Part shown: positions 41,606-48,036 of the stretch, in pieces
How positions within the stretch are numbered: position 1 is the stretch's first letter
How the letters are laid out: every line of letters begins with the position of its first letter
Source: Armatimonadota bacterium
Lineage (GTDB): Bacteria; Armatimonadota; Zipacnadia; Zipacnadales; UBA11051
DNA: 48,036 nt
NCBI GenBank assembly: GCA_013178155.1
Contig: JABLXH010000031.1
Coordinates: 1 to 48,036 of the forward strand
Direction: 5' to 3'
The notes under the pieces: model-generated
The model's database searches: none
Told to the model about the DNA's origin: nothing
The model's input: the letters and a program-made list of their open reading frames with translations, nothing else
Made by a program: the position numbers and the translations under genes

Positions 41606-42487
41606 ATGGGCAAGGTGCTACTCCCGGACAAGCAGCCCGGCGTGCTGCCGCGGCGCATATCACCCCTGCTGATTGCCGCCGCCGTCCTGGGGTCCGCCGT
41701 ACTGGCGCTGGGCGGCTTCCTGCTGGTGCGCGCGATGCGCGGGCCCCAGGCCCCTCTGCCCTTGGCGACCTCCGCCCAGCTCCCGCCGCTGCCCGATGGA
41801 CCGGCGCTGCCGCAGGCCGGTCAGCAGCAGCTCCCGGGTGGCCAAGCGCTCCCAAAACTCGACCAGCAGGCTCCTCCTGCTGGTCAGCCACTCCCGAGCA
41901 CTGCCCAGCAACCTCCGCCCGCGGGGCCGCCGCTGCCCAACACGGCGCAACAGCCGCAACAGGCGCAGCAGCCGCTTACGGCCGTCAACCCGCCGTCGCC
42001 GGCAGCCGGCCCGCCCCTCCCGGCGGTGGACCAGCAACCCCCGGCGCCGAGCCCGCCGCTGCCCCAGGCCACCCCGCCCGCTAGGGCTCCGCAGTACACC
42101 GGCACCATCACCTGGCGCTGGGCCATCTATCCGGTGGACCCGCAAGTCCTCGGTATCCTCCTGGGAGACAAGGTTGCCGGGAACCAGTTTGTGGCCCTGG
42201 GCGTGGATGTGTGGAACCAGAGCAACGCGAGGATCGAGGTCAAGTCGGGCGACTTTCGGCTTGTGGTAGACGGCCGGTCCTATCCGACAGATGTCTGGTC
42301 CACCGGGAGCGCCTCGATTGTCGAGGGGCTGCCCGTAATGTCGCCCGAGGCGGTGGAACTGCTGCCCGGTGGGAGTCTCTCCGGCACCACGAGCTACATG
42401 ATCCCGGCCCGCTATCAGCGGCTGCTGCCGGAGTGGCGCGTCCAGGTCCCCCCGGGCGTCAAGGTCGTGCGGATAGATCCGCAGTAG
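41606..42487 (+). CDS. Membrane-anchored proline-rich repeat protein with a C-terminal DUF4352-like domain
   Basis: A 293-residue protein. A short cytosolic N-terminus (LPDKQPGVLPRRI) is followed by a single membrane helix (about 19-42; LLIAAAVLGSAVLALGGFLL) and then a Pro/Gln-rich stretch made of seven 14-residue repeats (65-162). A folded domain (about 167-293) contains QFVALGVDVWNQSNARIEV and DFRLVVDGRSYPTDV, which looks like the DUF4352/telokin-like beta-sandwich of bacterial surface lipoproteins. The repeats would act as a stiff spacer that holds the domain away from the membrane. GGGGTGA precedes ATG 41606; a longer upstream frame lacks a site and signal. It diverges from the sulfatase gene. 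The binding partner is unknown; the topology is clear. Confidence 0.75.
   Translation: MGKVLLPDKQPGVLPRRISPLLIAAAVLGSAVLALGGFLLVRAMRGPQAPLPLATSAQLPPLPDGPALPQAGQQQLPGGQALPKLDQQAPPAGQPLPSTAQQPPPAGPPLPNTAQQPQQAQQPLTAVNPPSPAAGPPLPAVDQQPPAPSPPLPQATPPARAPQYTGTITWRWAIYPVDPQVLGILLGDKVAGNQFVALGVDVWNQSNARIEVKSGDFRLVVDGRSYPTDVWSTGSASIVEGLPVMSPEAVELLPGGSLSGTTSYMIPARYQRLLPEWRVQVPPGVKVVRIDPQ
41798..42091 (+). repeat. Seven 42-bp in-frame repeats (14-residue Pro/Gln units)
   Basis: Seven consecutive 14-codon units encode variants of GQPLPSTAQQPPPA, keeping P-L-P at positions 3-5 and a QQ-x-P core at 9-12. Others include GPALPQAGQQQLPG and GPPLPNTAQQPQQA. An eighth degenerate unit precedes them. Units differ at the DNA level, so the array is old enough to have diverged. 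Confidence 0.85.
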
Positions 42488-42701
42488 GCACTACGTTCAG
42501 ACAGACGGCTAACACCCAGAGTCGGCCATCTGCCGCACCGGAACAAAGAGGGACGACGGCGGAAACGACCGCCAACCGGTGGCAGCGTCTTATGCCGGGC
42601 CATGAGCCTGCGAGCGGCACTTTGGCTCTGTGACGGAGAAGACTTTCGCCGTCTGCCCGCACGGCGACGGGGTCTAAGAGCACCATGATGGGGAGGATCG
42701 C

Positions 42702-45700
42702 ATGAAGCTCCTTGCCGTTTCCGCCATGCTGGCTCTGAGCCCGCTCTGCCTGGCCCAGGGCCAGACGCTTACGCTCCACGCCTGCGACGACCTGCAGGGC
42801 ATCACCCCGCAGGTCAGCGCCAACCTGCCCGAGACGAAGCTGGAGATCGTTAACGATCCGGCCCAGGTGGTGGAGGGCACCGGTTGTCTGCATGCCGCCT
42901 CTGTATCGCCCGCCGGTGCTGAGGGCAACACCTACCTGAGTGTGGTCTTCACCACGCCCCCCACCGACACCACGGGGAAGGCCCTGGTCCTGGAAGCCTG
43001 GTCATCCACCCCCGACAAGAGTCTGGCCTTCTATGTGCGGGGCTATGACGCTCAGGGCACGTGTGTGCTGAGCTGGCTGAGTTGGGCCGGGTTGCTTAGT
43101 GCCAAGCCCAGGACCTTCACGCTGGTGCCGGGGATGCTCAACGACGGCATGGCCTGGGAGCCGGGAATGGTCAGGAGCGCCGACCGCACCGCGGTGGTCA
43201 AGTGGGAGGTCTATACGGGCACCCACGACCACGGGGTCGCCTATGACTTGTATCTCGACCACCTGCGTCTGGAGCCCAACACGATGAGAAGCTTCCTGGA
43301 CATCACCGAAGCCCACGAACTGACGCCGGACACCGTCCTGGTGGCCGAGGGTCGGCCCGCGGGGGTTATCCTGACTCCGGCCACGCCCGAGTGGGCGGCG
43401 GCAGGCCATGACCTGGCAGGCGCCATTGAGCAGGCCACCGGCGCCCGGCTGGAAGTCCGTGCGGGCGACGCCGTGAGCAACGAGGACCTGGCCAGCACCC
43501 ATGCCGTGCTACTGGGCAATGTCGCCAACAACCGCGCCTTCCTTTATCCCTACACGCACGATCAGACCTATGCCGACGGCGTGTTCCCCGGGGCGGGAGG
43601 CTACGAGCTGCGGACCGCCCAGGACCCCTTCGGCACTGGACACAACCTGATCACCATCGGGGCCAGTGACCTCACCGGCCTGCGAGCAGGCGTCGAGGCT
43701 CTCTCCGCAAACGTCAAGCCGGGTGCCACGCTCACCCTGCCCCGGCTGTGTGAGGTGAAGCTGGGAGGAGAGGCCGAACGGCTCTGGGGTTCGCTGTTCA
43801 CTCAGGACCTGGGTGAGGCGTGGGTCAAGGGCCAGCAGGACGCCGCTGAGAAGACCCTGGCGGAAGGCGGTCACACGGGTCTCTTCAGCCAGATGGCCAC
43901 CGTGGGTGAGAACTACGCCCTCACTGGCCGCGCGCCCTATGCCGAGATGTTTGTCTGGCTCGCGAAACGTGCCTACGCCCACTACCAGACAAACCCAGGC
44001 ACCTTCGGTGGGCCCTGGGGCATGGATGCCGACTTCCCCTCCCACCGCGTCGTGCCCGCCTGGGACGTGGTGGAGGAGTGCCCGTCGCTGACCGCCGCCG
44101 ACCGGCTCGAGGTTAGCCGCATTCTCTTTCAGTACATCACCGAGGCCGCGCTCCCGGAGGCATCCGGCGCTGCCGGCGCCGCCCAGGCCGGGCGGCTGGT
44201 TTCCAACCATGGCACCTTCGCTGCCCTCGGCGCTTTCTGCGCAGGCGAGTTCTTCGCCAAACACTACGACGCGGCCGAGGGCAAACAGTGGATGACACTG
44301 GGTGACCAGACCTTCTCCGCCCTGGCCACGGGATCCAAGGTGCACGAAGACTGCAACGGCTACCAGTGGCTGACGCAGTACCACATCATCCGGTATGCCC
44401 TGACCAAGCCTGACCTGACCTACTTTGAGAACGGCAACGCGCGACGGGCGGCCGATTTTGCCATCCTGACCATGAACAACCTGGGGTACCAGGTACCCTA
44501 CGGCGACACCGGCGCCTGGATCTGCTGGTTCTCCGAGTTGCCGGTGCTACGGGCCTGTGAGTGGTTCTATCGTGACGGGCGCTACCAATGGGCCATCAAC
44601 AAGAAGCTGGCGCTGGGCCAGCGTCTGGCCCTGGGCCAGCTCGACCCGCAGGGACCGACTACCGCCCCCGACGACCTCATCGGCGCCAGGGCCTGGGCTC
44701 TGGACGCGAAGTACTTCGGCGAGGCCGGGGAGGGTGCACCCCCGGTCGAGGCCACCGTGGACAAGGTGGCCTTCCGTGACAGCTTTGACCCACAGGGACA
44801 GTATCTGCTGCTCGATGGCCTCAGCAATGGTGGCCATCGCCACATGGACGGCAACTCGGTGCTGCAGTGGACCGAGCGTGAGCGCGTCTGGCTGGCCGAC
44901 GCCGACTACATCAAGTCCCTGCCCAAATATCACAATGGGGTGCTGATCCTGAAGGACGGCCAGTCCGCGAGCATCCCGGACTACTGCGAGCTGGAGCGCT
45001 TCGCCGACTTGCCGGGTCTGGCTGCCAGCATCACCACCCTCCGCAACTATGCCGGAGTGGACTGGCGACGGCATGTCTTCTGGCTCAAGGGACAGGCTTT
45101 CGTCATCGCCGACCAGATGGTGGCCCGCGAGGCGGGTGACTACAGCTTCCGCGCGGTATGGCAGACCGTAGGCGAGGTAGAGGTCAACGACAATGGGCTC
45201 GACATCAACCAGAAAGGGCAGCACGCCCGGTTCGCGATGACGCCTGATGCCCGCTGCCTGCTGAACGATGACCCCCAGACCGGTGCCAACTGGTCAACCT
45301 ATCCCCATGCCGAAGACCCCGTCGTCCGTGTCTTTCAGGGGGTGTTCAACCAGCGTCTGCAGCCAGGCCAGCGCTTCACCCTTTTCACCGTGCTGCATGC
45401 CTCCGGCGAGCAGCCTTCGCCGGTGCGGGTGACCCGCGTCAACAGCAACCGGGCCGTGGTCACGGGGCTGGGCGAACCGTTCATGGTGAGCCTTCCCGAT
45501 GACGACGGACGCATGCAGATGGCTGAGGAGGTGGAGGTGCAGGCGAGCGCTGTGGTCGCCACACCGCAGAAGGGCTACCTGGTCGGCCTGAGCCAGCTCC
45601 CGGGCGAACTCGCCTTCCCGCTGCCCGCTGACGGCGTTGACGTCGAGCTGGACATCGGTCTCGGTTCGGCCTTTGTGAAGCTGCCCGGTCCCACGCGCAC

Positions 45701-47483
45701 GACCCCCGCGGCCGAGGGCATGAACATCAACATCGGCGCCGCCTACAGCGCTGCCGACGTGCGCGACTTCATCGCCATGGCCCAGCAGACCGCCGCGCCC
45801 GCAGTGGCGACCGGTCCAGTAGCGCCCGAGGCGCCGGCACTGAAGGAGCTTTGGTCATATCGCGACCGTCTGGCCGCATACCTGCTGACCAACAATGGCG
45901 GGGTCTTTGAAGCCGTAGATGCGGGCCTCAAGCTAACCTGTAGCCCGCAGCCCCTCGCCGAGAACGTCTTCGGCAGCGGCAACACCAACACGCTGGACAA
46001 CCTGGTGGACGGCCAGTTCCTGACCACCGACGGTGGTGTCATGTGGGACACGGACCAGGAGGTAACGATTGACCTCACTTTCGACAACGAGTATCAGGTC
46101 AGCCGACTGGACCTCAAGGCCTGGTTTGCCACCAGCTCCAGCAAGAACAAGCTCTACCAGTTGGGACGGCTGCGCGTGCTGGCCTCCAGCGATGGCTTCC
46201 AGGCCGACAGCCGGGTGCTGGTGGACAGCACGGACGCTGAGACCCACGGCAACTGGGGGGCACCGGGCCACGCTCCGCATCTCTACAGCTTTAGCGACTT
46301 GCAGGCCACCGCTCGTGCCCTGCGCCTGATCCTGACCCCGCGCCCGGGCACCGGTATCTACCTGAGCGAACTCCAGGTCTGGGGGACCCGGCCGGGGCTG
46401 GAGATAGACGTGGCTGCCCGCCTCCGGGAGGGTCTGCCGGTGCACACGTTCACCTGCCTGGCGGCCGCGGACCTGACCGGCGACGGACAGGACGAAGTGC
46501 TGGCCGGCAGCACCAACGGCGCCCTGTACTGCTTCACCGGCGCGGGCGACCTGCTGTGGAAGTACGAAGGTGGGGCTCGCGTCAACTGCGTCGGCGTGGT
46601 GGATTTCCGGGGCGACGGACGGCCAAGCGTGGTGGTCGGAGTACATGATGCACGGCTTGTCGCCCTCAACGCCGCCGGGGAGGAGTTGTGGACCTTCCGT
46701 CCGCCGTACTATAAGCGGGCCGGACACCCGCGTACCGTGTTCCCCGCCGATCTGGCCGGTGATGGCAGGCAAGTGGCAGTCGTTGGGGCGGAGAACTGGC
46801 ACTACTACGCCGTGGACGCCGACGGGCAGATGATCTGGAAGTACGAGAGCGTACACGGCTCCACGGCTGGCACGGCGGCAGACCTTGACGGCGACCGGAA
46901 AGACGAAGTCGTGGCCGGGACCGAGTATTACTGGTGGCACGTCATCAACAGCGACGGCACGCGGAGGTTTGGCTACAGCACCCGGGGCGGCCCTTGCGCC
47001 AACGCCGTGGCCGCAGGGGACCTGGACGGCGATGGGCAGCGTGAGGTTCTCTTCGGCGGGGCCGACACCCTCATCCATGTCCTGGGGGCCGACGGCGCTC
47101 TGCGCTGGACCTTCAACACCGGTGACGAGGTGCAGGCACTGCAGTGTGCCGATGTCAACGGTGACGGCAAAGACGAAGTCCTGGCAGCCTCGCTCTCCTT
47201 CAACGTGTACTGCCTGGACGGTTCAGGCAGGCCCCTGTGGCGGCAGGACCTCGGCGATCAGGTCCGCTGTCTGACGGCCATGCAGTCGGCTGGACAGTGG
47301 TTGGTGGCTGCCGGCTGCGACAGCAACCACATCGTCGTAATGGACGGCAAGACCGGGGTCCCGGTCGCCATGCTGGACACCGGTTCGCGGGTGCTGAAAC
47401 TCTCTGCCGCCACTCTGGCTGGGGGCGCCGGTCTCGTGGCGGCGACGGGTGATGGCAACCTGCGGGCGCTATCGCTTCCGTGA
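42702..47483 (+). CDS. Heparinase-II/III-like polysaccharide lyase fused to discoidin-like and propeller domains
   Basis: A 1593-residue exported protein. After a signal peptide (LLAVSAMLALSPLCLAQG) and an N-terminal beta domain, a heparinase-II/III-like alpha/alpha toroid spans about 365-690, with the lyase Asn-His in VSNHGTFAALG (N502, H503) and a Tyr in CNGYQW (Y554). The heparinase-type HRHMDGNS (H712, H714, D716) begins the beta-sandwich that follows. A discoidin/F5-8-C-like domain lies at about 1085-1228 and an FG-GAP/PQQ-like beta-propeller at about 1240-1593. The propeller contains six Asp-x-x-Gly-Asp repeats (D1257, D1301, D1350, D1394, D1440, D1484), which often bind calcium. It would cleave uronic-acid-containing polysaccharides by beta-elimination; the substrate is unknown. 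GGGGAGG precedes ATG 42702, and a classical terminator follows. The lyase call is fairly sure, and the fusion is clear. Confidence 0.85.
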   Translation: MKLLAVSAMLALSPLCLAQGQTLTLHACDDLQGITPQVSANLPETKLEIVNDPAQVVEGTGCLHAASVSPAGAEGNTYLSVVFTTPPTDTTGKALVLEAWSSTPDKSLAFYVRGYDAQGTCVLSWLSWAGLLSAKPRTFTLVPGMLNDGMAWEPGMVRSADRTAVVKWEVYTGTHDHGVAYDLYLDHLRLEPNTMRSFLDITEAHELTPDTVLVAEGRPAGVILTPATPEWAAAGHDLAGAIEQATGARLEVRAGDAVSNEDLASTHAVLLGNVANNRAFLYPYTHDQTYADGVFPGAGGYELRTAQDPFGTGHNLITIGASDLTGLRAGVEALSANVKPGATLTLPRLCEVKLGGEAERLWGSLFTQDLGEAWVKGQQDAAEKTLAEGGHTGLFSQMATVGENYALTGRAPYAEMFVWLAKRAYAHYQTNPGTFGGPWGMDADFPSHRVVPAWDVVEECPSLTAADRLEVSRILFQYITEAALPEASGAAGAAQAGRLVSNHGTFAALGAFCAGEFFAKHYDAAEGKQWMTLGDQTFSALATGSKVHEDCNGYQWLTQYHIIRYALTKPDLTYFENGNARRAADFAILTMNNLGYQVPYGDTGAWICWFSELPVLRACEWFYRDGRYQWAINKKLALGQRLALGQLDPQGPTTAPDDLIGARAWALDAKYFGEAGEGAPPVEATVDKVAFRDSFDPQGQYLLLDGLSNGGHRHMDGNSVLQWTERERVWLADADYIKSLPKYHNGVLILKDGQSASIPDYCELERFADLPGLAASITTLRNYAGVDWRRHVFWLKGQAFVIADQMVAREAGDYSFRAVWQTVGEVEVNDNGLDINQKGQHARFAMTPDARCLLNDDPQTGANWSTYPHAEDPVVRVFQGVFNQRLQPGQRFTLFTVLHASGEQPSPVRVTRVNSNRAVVTGLGEPFMVSLPDDDGRMQMAEEVEVQASAVVATPQKGYLVGLSQLPGELAFPLPADGVDVELDIGLGSAFVKLPGPTRTTPAAEGMNINIGAAYSAADVRDFIAMAQQTAAPAVATGPVAPEAPALKELWSYRDRLAAYLLTNNGGVFEAVDAGLKLTCSPQPLAENVFGSGNTNTLDNLVDGQFLTTDGGVMWDTDQEVTIDLTFDNEYQVSRLDLKAWFATSSSKNKLYQLGRLRVLASSDGFQADSRVLVDSTDAETHGNWGAPGHAPHLYSFSDLQATARALRLILTPRPGTGIYLSELQVWGTRPGLEIDVAARLREGLPVHTFTCLAAADLTGDGQDEVLAGSTNGALYCFTGAGDLLWKYEGGARVNCVGVVDFRGDGRPSVVVGVHDARLVALNAAGEELWTFRPPYYKRAGHPRTVFPADLAGDGRQVAVVGAENWHYYAVDADGQMIWKYESVHGSTAGTAADLDGDRKDEVVAGTEYYWWHVINSDGTRRFGYSTRGGPCANAVAAGDLDGDGQREVLFGGADTLIHVLGADGALRWTFNTGDEVQALQCADVNGDGKDEVLAASLSFNVYCLDGSGRPLWRQDLGDQVRCLTAMQSAGQWLVAAGCDSNHIVVMDGKTGVPVAMLDTGSRVLKLSAATLAGGAGLVAATGDGNLRALSLP

Positions 47484-47506
47484 GTCCGGTAGACCGGGCA
47501 GAGAGT

Positions 47507-47542
47507 GCTATGGGCCGGCTTGGCCGGCCCATAGCGGCTTTT
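47507..47542 (+). terminator. Rho-independent terminator of the lyase gene
   Basis: A perfect 13-bp stem (47507-47519 with 47523-47535) with a 3-nt loop is followed by GGCTTTT. It lies 24 bases after the lyase stop, between it and the convergent alkaline phosphatase gene, and is the clearest intrinsic terminator in the window. Confidence 0.9.
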
Positions 47543-47567
47543 CCCCGGTAGCGTTGGCCGAGCCCAG

Positions 47568-48036
47568 CTACTGCAGCACGGCCTGCATGACCGCAGCGAT
47601 CTCGGTGTTGTCCACGTACGGTCCGCGCACGGGGTCCTGCTGGTCGGCGGCGCGGCGCAGCAGGTGGGCTCCCGCACCGCGGGCAAAGACCGGGACCAGC
47701 GAGTTGGTGTGGCCGCCCGAGTGCCACTCCAACCCCGGAATCTGTCCTTTGCCCTTGCCGACGAGCGGCTTCCATTCAGGCCCGGAACCGGGGCCCGTCA
47801 AACAACCGGTCTCATGATCGGCCGTCACGATCAGCAGCGTCTCATCCCAACTGCTGTGGCGTTCCACCCATCGCACGACCGCGGCGACCGCATCGCCGAA
47901 GTCCATCTGCTCCTCGATCATGCGGCCGGCATAGTTGCTGTGCGCCGCCCAGTCCACGGCGCCTCCCTCCACCATCAGGAAGAGCCCATCGGGATCGGCA
48001 CCCAGCACTCGCAGCGCAGCTTCCGTCACCTGGGCC
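47568..48036 (-). CDS. Alkaline phosphatase, C-terminal part (runs off the window)
   Basis: The last 155 or so residues of an alkaline phosphatase; the 5' part lies beyond base 48036. The frame stays open to the window edge, so the apparent internal start at 48029 is not real. Conserved metal and active-site segments of the PhoA superfamily are in order: LMVEGGAVDWAAHSN (Glu, Asp and His metal ligands), TADHETG (Asp-His), then GGHTNSLVPVFARG (final zinc His). The enzyme releases phosphate from monoesters and is normally periplasmic; whether it has a signal peptide cannot be seen here. It converges on the lyase gene, with the strong terminator between them. Family call is very sure. Confidence 0.93.
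   Translation of the reverse strand, partial: AQVTEAALRVLGADPDGLFLMVEGGAVDWAAHSNYAGRMIEEQMDFGDAVAAVVRWVERHSSWDETLLIVTADHETGCLTGPGSGPEWKPLVGKGKGQIPGLEWHSGGHTNSLVPVFARGAGAHLLRRAADQQDPVRGPYVDNTEIAAVMQAVLQ

Noticed and set aside
45933-47078. A 381-codon minus-strand open frame
   Set aside because: Antisense to the discoidin/propeller part of the lyase gene, whose regular repeats prove the plus-strand frame.
1-48036. CRISPR arrays, tRNA or rRNA genes, insertion sequences, SusC/SusD pairs
   Set aside because: Looked for by eye on both strands. No spaced repeat array, rRNA-like or transposase-like sequence, TonB-dependent receptor or SusD-like lipoprotein was seen; a tRNA could be missed without a covariance search.

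Overview
The window is a GC-rich, gene-dense bacterial segment with no rRNA, tRNA, CRISPR, integrase or phage gene that I could find. It most resembles a chromosomal contig from an uncultivated Armatimonadota-like bacterium, with Planctomycetota, Lentisphaerota or Hydrogenedentota as alternatives. The reasons are many long secreted multidomain proteins built on glycoside-hydrolase-like barrels, DUF6067-, DUF6785- and DUF4139-like proteins, a sulfatase, uroporphyrinogen-decarboxylase-type and MttB-type methyltransferases, and no SusC/SusD pair. This placement is an inference from gene content; there is no phylogenetic marker in the window.

Layout. Positions 1-4101 hold a MacA/MacB-type efflux system on the minus strand: ATPase, adaptor and the first codons of the permease, with an unrelated-looking membrane-protein gene embedded on the opposite strand. 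The first 127 bases exactly repeat bases 242-368 and are probably an assembly loop at a contig end. Positions 4206-11266 are a minus-strand run: DegT-type aminotransferase, secreted DUF6067-like protein, cation efflux protein, and URO-D-type methyltransferase. A plus-strand DUF6785/DUF6784 membrane protein (11412-13460) converges on a second minus-strand run (13470-23404): a URO-D-type methyltransferase, two secreted barrel proteins, a DUF4139-like protein and a gingipain-like candidate peptidase. Then come a YyaL/SPATA20 thioredoxin-fold protein and a clan-A glycoside hydrolase (plus strand), a zinc-ribbon/GDPD fusion (minus), a solitary DNA methyltransferase plus an AMMECR1 protein (plus), and a ceramidase-like hydrolase (minus). 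Positions 32723-40122 are a plus-strand set of GH42-like protein, MttB-family methyltransferase and a second barrel protein with a galactose-binding-like tail. A sulfatase (minus), a proline-rich repeat protein (plus), a 1593-residue heparinase-like lyase fused to discoidin-like and propeller domains (plus), and a truncated alkaline phosphatase (minus) finish the window.

How the genes may work together. Most of the coding capacity is for exported enzymes that look suited to complex, sulfated or methylated glycans: sulfatase, polysaccharide lyase, GH-like barrels and phosphatase. The recurring theme, and the best candidate for something undescribed, is that a corrinoid-methyltransferase-type gene (URO-D or MttB family) is packed next to a secreted GH-like gene three separate times. 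That suggests capture of a methylated substrate outside the cell followed by demethylation inside it, but no corrinoid protein, reactivase or sugar transporter lies in the window, so this remains a hypothesis.

Starts were chosen by Shine-Dalgarno spacing and signal peptides rather than by longest open frame. Domain positions are read by eye and are approximate.
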